Made by a program: the position numbers and the translations under genes
Shown here: piece by piece, positions 1 through 11,300 of the stretch
Layout of the letters: every line of letters starts with the position of its first letter
How positions within the stretch are numbered: position 1 is the stretch's first letter
DNA from: Scatophagus argus
Lineage: Eukaryota; Chordata; Actinopteri; Scatophagidae
Direction of reading: 5' to 3'
Length of the DNA: 64,000 bases
NCBI RefSeq assembly: GCF_020382885.2
Contig: NC_058506.1
Span: forward strand, 21,673,318 to 21,737,317
The notes under the pieces: model-generated
Seen by the model: the letters and a program-made list of their open reading frames with translations, nothing else
Database searches by the model: none
Told to the model about the DNA's origin: nothing

Positions 1-2039
1 CAAGACATTGTATTTTTTTATATTAGCACTGAGGACCAATTGCCCTGTCGGACCAAGCATAACAAAGCTTTTTATGTAACAAAGCTTTTCTCTCTCTCTC
101 TTGTCTTTCCCTGGCTTGTCTGTGCTACTTCTCCATTGTTGTGACAGCACAAGTGCCAGTCAAGTTGCTCTGTATTAAGAAAATAGTGTTTTTATTATGA
201 TTTGAATTGTTATAGTTTTTGTCTACCTCAGCACCTAATCTTAGCCTAATCTTAGAAGGTGCCCAATTATTATTTTTTATTTTCTTTATTTTGTTCTCTT
301 ATTGTTGTCAGTTGTATGATTTTTTTTTTTTTTTTTTTTGAAATTTGCATTAGAGCTTTGCAAAGGTCCTTTGTCTTTTCCAGCGACAACGTGCTATTTT
401 TTTTCCTGTGGCAGTACGTTTCCTGTTGAGCTGTGCCACCAATCTATAGCCACCGTCTGTTGATATAGAGGTTGTTCTTTTTTGTTTCTTTCCATGTAGA
501 ATCAGACACCTCTCTTTGTAACATTTCAGTGTTCTCTGATGGAGTGTGAAAAAAATAAAAATGAGAAATAAAAGATTTAATGCTGCAGGTTCTCTTCTCC
601 ATGTTGTCACTAAAGTCAATGTTGTGCCTTTGATAGTGAAAATATAAATAATATTTCTTTTTTTTTTTACATCCTACTAACAGTAGATTGTTTTTTTGTA
701 GTGGAATTTTTTTGTATTTTTATTTATGAGTCTCAATAAAAATCAAATCATGATGTTCAGTTGTATACTTTCGATCTGCGGTTAGAAAAAATAAAAAATG
801 GACTTCATGTTGTCTGTCTTAGCACTCTTTCTGGCTCGCTATGTGCTTCCTGAATGTTCTGCCGAACAGAAAGTGGGATCTCATGCAAAATAATCATTTG
901 GTAAGTGTGTGTGTGTGTGTGTGTGTTTCATCTGCTTTTTCATATTAGACACAACTTTGGCTCCTGCTTCAAAAATACACTTGATGGCGTGATATGCTGC
1001 GAAGCTAAAATACTAACAGCTTCGGTGTCTGCACACGGTGGATTTTGTTTAAAAGATGCAAAGCAAATCACTTTTTCTGTTTCAGTTTGTTTTCAAAAAA
1101 CCAAACATGTACTTCCCAGTACTCCCTGTGGTACTCAGGTACTCGCTTACATGCAGCTTCTGTATTAATTTGAAACTCCTCAGTGCTGACTCTCTTCAGT
1201 TGAAATTCACTGAAAACATTCATGCTCCCCAGAGGATGAATCTTTTAGATTGTAATGGCCCTTTAACCTGTCCTCTCGCACCACTCAGGACAAACTGTGC
1301 AACATTACTGGAGCTCAGAGGTCTTTAATAGGTTTTATGACTTTGGCGACACCACTTGTGAGGTTTGTGTTTAACAGTTGCGGTTTGCACAGCAACTAAA
1401 TATAGCAGGCAAATGACTTTAGCATGTGGGCTAACAAGCATGTGGAGCAGCAACAACAGAAGCTGGTCTCGACTCATGAATTGTCCAGCAGCTTCTGGCC
1501 TCCTCACAGGAGTTCAACACGATACCTGCAGGCAGTTTACTGTACCTCCACAGCTCCTGCTGCTATACAACATGAGCTACAGAGCAGCCAAGTGGAGCTC
1601 GCTCGCTGCTTTAGTGACGGGCGAGGTGCCATGCAAAAAAATGCCTCAGCAGTTTATTACAAAGGCTGAGACAACACGAACAGCCGATCCCAGATTTTAG
1701 CTGGTTTCACTTTAAACGGTTGATTCTGTCACCTCAGCAGAAACACGTTTTGTAGAAAGAAGCTCCAGCGAAAACGACGCACAGTGAGGTCTGTTTGTTA
1801 TCCACTGAAACCAAACGCTGCTTATGGAGACAAACATCAGAGTCAAGGTTTTATAATGTCATTTCTCAGTGCTGTGAGTCCAACAAAATTACCTTCACGT
1901 CCACTGTACTGGGGACGGACTGACAGCAAAACCTGGACCAATTAAATCTGCATAAACACCTCGAGAGGGAAGTAGGATTTTGATGAACTTAGTCACCCGT
2001 GACTGATGGCTGCTTTGAATGAAGTGTATCAGCGTTCAC
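1..2039. other. AT-rich spacer, no gene recognised
   Basis: No exon with family resemblance was found on either strand. The first 780 bases are T-rich, with a T run at about 320-339, and contain an AATAAA at about 735. They could be the 3' untranslated end of a plus-strand gene starting left of the window, but no coding exon supports this. A (GT)n microsatellite lies at 905-927. The short open frames at 905-1700 have no recognisable domain and look like chance. Confidence 0.4.
905..927. repeat. (GT)n microsatellite
   Basis: About eleven uninterrupted GT dinucleotides seen directly in spacer sequence. No functional context is apparent. Confidence 0.9.
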
Positions 2040-3330
2040 AATCCGTGTCAACTCTTTTACTTTTCATAATCAGCAGAGGTGCACCAGGTGATTGTGCACA
2101 TCTGGGGCGGTTTGGATGCTCACGCTGGAAATCCCGGATGGGAGAAGAGTCCAGCTGTGCTCCTCTGGTCTGTGCTCCTCCCACTCCACAAGACACTCCA
2201 GGCCTCGACCACAGCGGCTGTACAGGCAGGACGGCTGTAAGTAATCCTGGGTGGGGGTGGAGCAGGTGGTGGGCTCGACGGAGGGCTGATGCAGGCAGGT
2301 TTTATTTGGTATTCACAGAAAGTTGGATGAATATGAAGGGAAGCAAGGAGTTTCAGATGGACAGCACAGGGACTGATGATGGATCCAATTTCAAAGCAAC
2401 CAACATTTCGAGGAAACAGTTTCTTGGATTCAACTTTTAATAGGAGGTCCTCAGGCACGTAACTGTGTGCTGGCATGCAGCGGTGGTTGGCTTGGTTCTG
2501 GTCTCTAGTGGCAGAGCAGAGGAGGGCAGTGCAGGCCGGTTTCCAGGTTCTCCTGCAGCAGCAGCAGCACATGGATTGCTGGGACAGCAATGTTATCCTA
2601 CTTTGCGGGGGACAAGAGGTGCTGCAGTGGAACTTGATGTTCTGAGGTCCTGGACATCAAGTCAGAGTGAAGTCCACCTTGTCCGGCGTGAATTTGGCCA
2701 CTTAGCTGACTGGATATAAACAAGGTTCTTATGATCTGTCCGTACGATGAAGGGTGGGTGAGTGTCCTCCAACCAGCGGCACCATTCCTCCACAGCCAGC
2801 TTTACCCCACGAAGATCTCTGCCATCTCAGAGTCTGCACAAGAAGACTGCACAGTGGGTGGAGGTTACTGTCAACACAGGATCTTTGAGAAAGCACCGGT
2901 GTCCGAGGCATCCGTCCCCATGATCACCTGAAGGCTTTCATATGGTTGGATGAGGGTGGGATGCAGACAAAACAGCACCTGAGTTCTATGAAGGAGGCCC
3001 CAGGTGTCCAGCAGAAGGGAGTGAAGGTGGAGCTGAAAGCTGTTCACATGATAGCAAAAGTTTGTAAAACCCCCAAAAGAACAGCAGATAGACAAGGTTG
3101 GTGGGCACCAGCTACTTGGACACGGCGGCGACCTTAGCAGGATCGGTTCGCACCCGATCTCGTGAAATTGTGTACCCCAGGAAAGACACTGTGGCGGAAT
3201 TAAATCCACACATTTCGGTTGGAGTGGCGGAGGCCGTGACGTGACGATTCTGCTCGTTGTGATGTGGGTTACAACACGTTTTGAAGAGCAAAAACATCCT
3301 GAAAACGAGATGATGCAGAGAGCGAAGAAA
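2040..3330 (-). mobile_element. Degraded Ty3/gypsy (chromodomain) LTR retrotransposon, internally deleted pol
   Basis: Read on the minus strand, from high to low coordinate, the pieces follow the order of a Ty3/gypsy pol gene. The end of reverse transcriptase (block SFLGYTISRD followed by DPAKV) is at about 3112-3235. RNase H-like sequence (TDASD, then HPTLHRTD-like blocks) is at about 2680-3110. The integrase C-terminal part (HPTF block, then a proline-rich linker and a chromodomain-like tail) is at about 2040-2590. The frame changes several times and has stops. The zinc-binding and catalytic core of integrase should lie between about 2590 and 2640 but is absent, so this copy cannot be active. 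No flanking LTR pair was seen. This is an old fossil copy; family assignment rests on order plus motif resemblance. Confidence 0.85.
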
Positions 3331-6160
3331 AAGTGAGCCCTTGCAGCACTTTGACGCCACAGCAGCCGACTCACCGCTGCCACTCGCCCTCCTCAGCCTG
3401 CTGCTGCAGCTGAAGTGGGTTCTATTGTCTGGCTGCACACTCACCACCTGGCCGTCATGTGCTAATGGTAACTGCTGCGGCGCTTCAAGCCTCGCTGCCT
3501 TTGGTCTGCTCTGCCTCTCGTGCTACACAGGTCATAAATGCTATCATTAGGTATGCAGGGCGCGTGTGCGGCGGTGGAGGTGCGCTCGTGGTTGTCATTA
3601 CGGAGGAGGTGATTTGAGGCGCGAAATGTTGGCGGCAGACTGACCTGAACACGGTTTAGATTAGTGCTTCTGTGGCAGGTTGTTGCTCACGTTGATCTCT
3701 CATGTTGTGGTGTCATTGCTGTAGCAGCTGATTAGACATTTCATTTCGTATGTGTGTGTCTCATATCTAACCTGCATTCTGACAAACAGGATGTATTGAA
3801 TGATGTTGCAGCATGTAAATAAAAACAACCTCAAGAGCAAAGTCAATGAGACACCGTTAGCTCAATTCTTTGCAGATGTGACAAGCTGGACTCAAGTTTT
3901 CAGTTGGCCTTGACATTAGTGACACAAGTATAACTTGGAAAATGTATGTAATGAAAGTATTAAAAGTAAAAGTACTCAAATGCAGGATTTTGTTGTATAA
4001 AACTGCAACAAATGATTATTTGCGTTTATTGCAATTGATTTGCTGAATATTTTCTGTTACTTTGTAGAATATTCAGAATATTCATTATGATTTCAGTCGT
4101 CCAGAGCCCAAAGTGAAACCTTCACACTCCAACCAACAGTCCAAACCCAAATTTACTAAAAGAAAAATTCAAAAATATTTTTAAAAAATTAAAAGAAAAA
4201 TCAGCAAATGTACTCATTTTAGAAGCTGGAAGCATGAAAAATTATTTCAAATATTATCAAAATTTGACAGTCGCCTTATTCTTTAATCTTCTCATCACAA
4301 GTTCATAAGTACAAACAGACAAAATATCAAATCTAATTAACTCTTTCTGAAATATTTTCCACATGGAAATTAAATGTTCAGCTTGTACTTAAGTACAGTA
4401 AAAGAGTAGAAAACAGACGGCTGTTACAGGAAATAAACAGGAAACAAATTAAATGCACAATCAGTGAACAAGTTCTTCAGTATGAATGAACATTTAATAA
4501 TTAAGTTTGCCCTTACAAATATGATAATAAACTATCATGAGAGGTTATTCGGTGTGAACGGTCATGAGGACGATTCAGAGCGACGTCAGGCTCCCCAGAG
4601 GACGAACCTTCTCACTTCACCAAAGAAGAGTTCAGTGGACGTATTTAAAGACCGGCGCCCTGCATCACTACACAGTCTCTCAGCTTTAAAGTTAACCTCA
4701 CTGCTGCTGCATTCACACACCACTGGGAAAAACAAACGCTGCTCCTATTTGATCTGTACGTGCCAGACCATGTAAGAAATCTTCAGTGTCAGCCGCTTGC
4801 TGTAATTTTGCCCCAAATGAAGCCCATCTGTGCGTTCAGCAAACAAACATCACATCAAAAGTGTCTTCAGTTGGGCCTAATAATGACGCTAAAGAAGAAT
4901 ATTTCGTTCATTTCCGCTCTCTGGCACACAGGATCAGATCTCGACTTCAGCGTATTGGAAACTAATGAGGCAGCTCTCCACATTCCCTGTCCATTCATTC
5001 GCTCACAGTGTGGCCCTGTGGTCTGTTTGATGTTTTGTTGTGTTTTGTTTTTCTTTACTTTTTTGTATTTTAACAGAAAACAAAACAGGAAATGAGAGAA
5101 AAGACTCTCATTGTGACTGGTTTTGTTGGACGTGTTGCTTTGCTGTGACTTTGATCTTATTTTGGGGTCTTAGGAAGGAAGGGGGCAGTGGTTGGTTTGT
5201 CAGGATGGTAGTTTGAACAGTGAAGGGACTTTGTGCTGCAGCATGACGTCTCAGCGCTGACCTTTGACCCACAGATCTAACAGCTGGACGCCTTCGGTTC
5301 GCCAGCCTTCGCTACTAAAGTGACCATCCTGAGGTTTGTGTTTTTAAGAGTTTGAAATGAGGGCTGAAACGAACTTTGCTGATTTTTCTAAACTCTTTTT
5401 TAAATCAGACCACATGACACTGAGCAATCAGACTGGACGTGTGGTCACGGAGGTGATGTGTTCGCCGTCGACATCAGCACGCTCACATCCTGTTTCACGC
5501 ATGTTTTCCAGCGCGTTTTGACCGAGTGGTCGGGTTTTCTGTGTATCAGCATTTAACTCAGATTAACAATTATGAACTCAAGTGTTATTCAGAAAACATG
5601 GGAACATTAATGTCAGCTTAATAAAGTGAGGAAAAAAAGACGAAAAACATGTTTGTTCACTTTTGGAAGACAGCGTGAAATATTTCCAAGGTGAATATTG
5701 ATTGGAATACCTTTGGGGAATGTGCTCTTGGCTCTTCTGTTTCCAAGGTGCTCACAATGTTAAGAATTTTTACAAACCAAACAATCAGTTAATGGAGGAG
5801 AAATAATCAGAAGATTAATCCATAATGAAAATAATTATTAGTTGCAGTCAAATGCAAAATAAAGTCAGCTCCACCTTAAGCAGTGTGCGAGTAATAACAC
5901 ACATCCATTACTATATTACTACATTAACAGTAAAATGGTCACAGAGTCCATTTTCCTGATTGTACTTCACGTTTCCTGAGGTAACATTTTCACTGCAAGA
6001 CTTTGACTTGTAGCAGTAAGTTTATAATGTGATACTAGTACTTCATGTCTGAATACTTCTACTACTACTAGGAAAAGCCTAAAGCTGTGCAAATGTTCTT
6101 ACAAACAAGTAATTATTCTCTCTGCCTTCTCTCTCTCACACTGTTTTCGCTTTTTCTCCA
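3331..6160. other. Spacer between Ty3/gypsy remnant and the exon-like segment
   Basis: Mostly AT-rich sequence without a supportable gene. Bases 3940-4010 and 5930-6075 resemble each other and the right end of the window. Both are dominated by TACTT / AAGTA words and are listed as a dispersed repeat family. The open frames at 4464-5095 have no recognisable domain. Confidence 0.5.
5930..6075 (+). repeat. Decayed teleost TACTT-rich dispersed repeat
   Basis: The segment contains the word order gcaagactttgacttgtag, then gtgatactagtacttcat, then gaatacttctactactac. I recognise this as a worn copy of a very common fish dispersed repeat whose intact copies end in sequence about TACTT and CTTCCACCAC. 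The superfamily was not determined. A second fragment lies at about 3940-4010 and a longer one near 62930-63290. Confidence 0.55.
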
Positions 6161-6162
6161 GG

Positions 6163-6323
6163 ATTAAAAATAAAAACTAACGAGTCATGTTAATATTCAG
6201 TGATACTGTCCCAGTGGGATCATGGGAAAACCCGGGGCGCCGCTCTGCTGCCGAGGGAAACTGATGCTTTTGTGCGTGGCGCCATCAGCTGGCTGCTGTG
6301 GAGAACTGCAGGAGAAAAGTCAA
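6163..6323. other. Unassigned exon-like segment with good splice signals on both strands
   Basis: A GC-rich island in AT-rich spacer. On the plus strand it is preceded by a pyrimidine tract and CAG ending at 6162. It contains an ATG at 6222 in good context and runs open for 35 codons to a consensus donor (GTGAGT) at about 6324. On the minus strand a pyrimidine-rich acceptor near 6312 opens a frame of 35 codons that ends at a TGA near 6207 with the residues FPMIPLGQYH. I recognise neither peptide. One strand may be a terminal exon of a gene whose other exons are missed, or the whole may be a conserved non-coding element or chance. Confidence 0.25.
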
Positions 6324-8314
6324 AGTGAGTGACGTACATTATTCAGCTGCTTGTGTCTGCACTGACATCTAAACACCTTAAGTGACAGAATAAACAGTAA
6401 AGCAGAACATTGGCTCATTTTGCCAGACTGATCAGTTTAACGATTTAATTTAGATCACATGAGTCACACACATGCATCGTATTGATAGAAACAATGTATA
6501 ATCACCTTATTCTTATTACGTACGTATATCAAGGTACTGATTCTCTGTTTCAAAATTGTCAACTTTTTTTTTATGAGAGGAGTCTTAAAAAATGTAAATA
6601 ATTAAGCTGCTGGATGCTTTTGGCCTCACGTGTCGGAGAAAACTGTAATATTCTGTGGATCCAACCACAGATCAATAAATGTGAGACAAAACTGTTTAAA
6701 TTAAAAGTGAGGCTTTTTTAAAAAACAGAAACAAAAAACAGTGAAATGAATAAATACAGAACACGTATAAATTAACATGCTGGAAATAGATGCTGTTGAA
6801 TAAATACTATGGCCTAAATATCACAAATTATTTTATGGAAAGCATTTCTTTATTTTTAATTTTGTTTTTAGCTGCAGATTTTCAACTGCTTGTTGAATGT
6901 TGAAATAGAATGAAATTATAATGCTCAAGTTTTAATAACATATCTATTAAAAATAAGATGAAACTGATAAACACTTTATTTGGTTGCTGAACACAGAGGA
7001 GCGCATGTCGACTGCTTCTAACACTGTTTATATAATGCAGTATTATATTAATATATGCAATTGTTTCTCGTTACATCTCACCTTGTGATGAAACAAGACA
7101 AAAATTAAAAATATTACAGCACACACATCAACACTCACAAGCCATTAGGTGACATTAAAGGTAATATATGCTGATGTGTATCTGAAAGTCTACAAGATTC
7201 CACCGTTTTGCTTACAGATTTACGGCATGAAAACCAATAAATAATGTGCATCTGTTCAACAGCATTTACAATTTAACAACTTTAAGTCAGGATGAGGTCT
7301 CATGCAGTCAAATGTTGTACATGTAGCGCAAAACAGGTCAGTTATTAGCCTTTATAATCCACGTAAATACTTATTTTACATATTTATATCGCTGCTTTAC
7401 ATTGTAATGACAGGCAAATTAAAAGCTGAAAGCTAACAAGCTCGACTGGTCCTCCTCTCAGTGCTGAACGTCTTCAGCTTTGACCTTCATCACAACGTTT
7501 TGTTGGTTTCTTCTCAGGTGGGACCGATCGGCTTTAAAAGGCACAAATTATTTTGGCAGTATTTCATATTTGTTTTAAATTGGCTAATGTTATGTCCTCT
7601 GCCGCCCCCCCAAACACAACCAGACAAAAACAAAGTCCTGCTATTGGTTTTCTGACGTCCTCAGCCAACAAAAGTTTGGTCCACTGTGGAGTTTTTTGTT
7701 TTTGTTTGTTTTTTTGTTGTTGTTGTTGTTGTTGAACTGTTGTTATATTTACATTTTCTAAGACAAAGGAATTCAACAGATACTGCTGCACTTCACCAGG
7801 TTAATTTATTTCTCAATAAGGTTCTTTTCTTTCACTTTTAATTTTATTGTGTATCAATCGTTGGGTCCTTTTTTGTTTGTGTCTTAGCAGAAACTGACCA
7901 GAAATATTAAATTGGCTCCCTTGGCTAAAATTTCTTTGCTTGTCCTGTTCCCACTTTTTAATTTTTCATAAGGGCAAAAAATGCTAGCATTCATAAGTGT
8001 GCGTTGCAGTGTTAACGTCTAAGCCTTGGTCTGACCCTGAAAAGCAGATTGCTCTTTAAACATGGATGAAAACCCTCTGATTAATGATAATAATAACGTT
8101 CACAGGGACGTGGTGACAAACCCAGATGGTTACTTAACCTTTGCACACAGGCCTGAGCTACAGGAAGCTTTTCCCTCTTCCTTCACTATGCCAGTGCCTC
8201 CTGTATCCACCGAGCTCCACGGGGCACAGAGCCAACCACTGTGGCCTTTTTTAATTCTATGTTCTACCCACTGAGCTTGTGTCCACTGCAGCACCGGGGG
8301 GGAGGGGGTCACAC
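6324..8314. other. Spacer downstream of htr3a
   Basis: AT-rich, no gene recognised. It probably contains the 3' untranslated region of htr3a, which is on the minus strand. The plus strand shows TTTATT (minus AATAAA) at 7843-7848 and 7805-7810, about 470-510 bases past the htr3a stop. A short GTT repeat (poly-Gln or poly-Asn on translation) at about 7715-7732 makes spurious ORFs. Confidence 0.45.
7805..7848 (-). terminator. Candidate polyadenylation signals of htr3a
   Basis: Two AATAAA hexamers on the minus strand lie about 470-510 bases downstream of the htr3a stop codon. The position suits a short 3' UTR, but nothing in the sequence proves use. Confidence 0.35.
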
Positions 8315-11300
8315 TCAGGCCCCCTGCCACACTGACCACAGCGTGCCCAGCGTGATGCTGTAGGCCACCATGGCCACCAAGTAAACCCTGAAGAGCAGCA
8401 CGTCCAGCACGTAGCCGACCTGCAGCCACTCCTTGGCGACTTCCCGACACCTGTCCCTCTTCTCCAAGAAGTGCCGAATCGCCGTCACTTCCTGCAGGAT
8501 GTTGTCCATGACGGGTGGGGTGGGGTCCCTGGAGGGAGGCAGGCCCAGTCCGAGCAACCCGCCTTCTCTGTCGTGCTGGCTGAGCCTTCGGCCGATCTCG
8601 CAGGTGTGGTGGATGGTGCACTGGGCTGCAGGGTGGGACACATGGGTCATTGTAGTTTGGAAATTTGTTGTTTTTCTTTAAACTCGGACTAAAGCAATGA
8701 GACCCTTTATTTATTTATATAGCACCAATTCACAACAAAAGTTATCTCATGACACTTTTCCAGTTAGAGCAGGTCTAGACCAAACATGCCAAACCCTTTT
8801 GATTCACATGTCGTGTTACTGGTAATTATTCCTCCACCCACCCGTCCCTACAAAGTACATTTTCGATAACATACCACTAATTTGCAACAGCAAAGAAAAG
8901 GAATGTCATGCCACCCTTTTATGTTTTCTTTTTATTTATATAATGAGGAAACATTATTAATGAATGTATCTGTAAAATGCTCAATGACAACACATTTGTT
9001 TTCTCACATATTCAGTTTTTCCCTCAAAGCAAAGCTAACATCAGCCTCTGAGAATAATTTAAATTCCAGCAGATGAATTTTTCTCACTGAAACGTCTTCA
9101 GCCACAAAGGAGAAGACTAATGAGATGGAATGAAATTAGCTGCTGTCACATTTGGTTTGATGAAAACCTGAATGCTCCTTACCAGTCCCATAGTTGTTGT
9201 CCTTGTAGTGCTCCAGGTCTGAGGCCTGGGAGGACAGTCTGGAGCAGAGGCGGTGCTTCTTGTGAATGCAGAAAAGGACCGGAGCTCTTTCCAGCACCAA
9301 GTACTTGACCCAGTGGGGCACGGGGGTCTGCAGGTCCTGCTTGTGCACCAGACGCACAATCAGCACGGTTTCAGTGAGGCTGATCACCAGGAGGGCCATG
9401 CAAACCACGAAGTACACACCTGTAAAACAGGTAAAGACGAGACGAGGTGCTTGATGATGATCCCCTTGAGCAGACAGCAGGGGGGCCGGCCTCTGCAGGA
9501 GGCAGCCTGTGGGCTACATACTCTATATATGTATATACTGTATGTCCATGTATGTCTCACACACATAGATGGAAGTATGGAGGAGTGAGCAAACACTTAA
9601 CATTTTCTCGTCTGATGCAGTTCTGATTTCTTTTTTCAACCTTACCGAAAACCAGGAAACAAAAAAGGTTTTAATTAGGCTGCTGAAGAGGTGTGACCCC
9701 TCTGTGTTAAGATGGGTTTCCTCCAGCTGATCGTGAATGCTCTGTTATGGACCAGTGACGTAGTGGTGACTTGCTGAGGTTGTCTCCCTGCCTTCCACCC
9801 GATGCAAGCTGGGATTTTCTCCTCTAAAATCCTGAAATCAGTGCTTGAGTGTGAGTGCACCCTCAGCCCTTCAACAATCTGTGCCTGCATGCTTGACTTG
9901 CAGACTAATTGCTGCTCAGTGTTGGTTTGAGCTCTCCTGATATCATAGTTCCTGAACCTTAGGGGGTGAAGTTCATGAGGTAAAACGAGATCATTTGCAA
10001 ATGAAAACAAGCATTTGCCTGAATGATTTCCTTGTCAAAAGGTCCTGTCCTAAATGCAAACTGTTGATAGGCAGTAATGGATCACCTATCAGCGGGGTTC
10101 CTATGGCGGTGGCAGGCAGGGTGTCCGATACGATGATGAGGAAGACGGAGTAGCCCAGCAGCAAAGTGATCTTGAAGGAAACCCTCTCTCCGCTGTCCGG
10201 CGGCAGATAGAAACCCACAACGTCCATCACCATCAGGAAGATGCTGGGCAGCAGCAGGTTCACAGTGTAGAAGAGCGGCCGTCGCCGGATCACCACCTGG
10301 CAATAAAAGCTTTTTAATCTGAAGTGACGGCTGTTAAATAAAAAATGCAGGACACGAGCAGCTTAGCTTAGCATAAAGACTGGGAAAAGGAGGGAAAGCT
10401 GAATGTGAGTGATGAACATGTGTCTCTTTGGTTTAGTCAGTACACAAACAGACAGCAGGAAGTTAAGATGATCTTAAAGCGCCATTTGTGGCCACAAACA
10501 CCTTTGGGTGCCTCTGATGAAGATGTTAGCCTTCGCTAGCGTCTGCGACTCTTCTTTTCTTCCCCTCAGGTCTGAAACACAACTGTAGATTGAACTTTAT
10601 CGTTGTTACTCGGCTTGCAGGTGCCCGTGCAGGCCTGCAAGGTTTTTCTGTGTGTTTGTGGTCCCCCTGTAGGCTTCCTGAAGTGCTGAGCAGAGTTTTA
10701 TTCCAGGGTGTGGGAGAAACAGAGGAACTTTTGATTTTAGTGTGGAAATCTTATCTGTTTATGCAGAAATCAAATGCGGTGTATTCTAATTTGTTTTATT
10801 GCTTGTTGTTTTATTATAGCAGTTGGTGAAGTTGGCTAACATATAAAGTATGATCTTATCTCAAAGGTGTCCAAAAAATGTCTTAACTTATGGACATATT
10901 TATTTATTGGTTGGTTGGTTGGATGTTTCAAAATATCTTCTGTTTATCACACTAAACCATCAGTAAACATCAAGTGAGAACACCTACATGGAACTTCATC
11001 TCAGCGTAATAGTCATCGTTGTCCACACTGAAGATCTTGTAGTTGGACAGGATGTGGAGCAGCTCCCACTCTCCCTGGTTCATGAAGACGCTCTTGTCCT
11101 CCCTGAGCTCCTCGGGGCTTCGCATCAGAGTGATGTTGATGTCGTCAACTGCAGATCGAACACAATGATGGGCACAGCGTGAAACAGCCATGGCAACAGG
11201 TTAACGTTGCTCTCTGGGCACACGTCACAGCAGGCCCACAGAACAGGGCGGCTCTTCTACTAAAGCCTTGATGAGAGGAGCTGAAGGGAGAGCTGGATGT

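Noticed and set aside
8130-8621. 163-codon minus-strand frame overlapping the last htr3a exon
   Set aside because: It is an out-of-frame shadow of the htr3a exon 9, which is conserved in the other frame.
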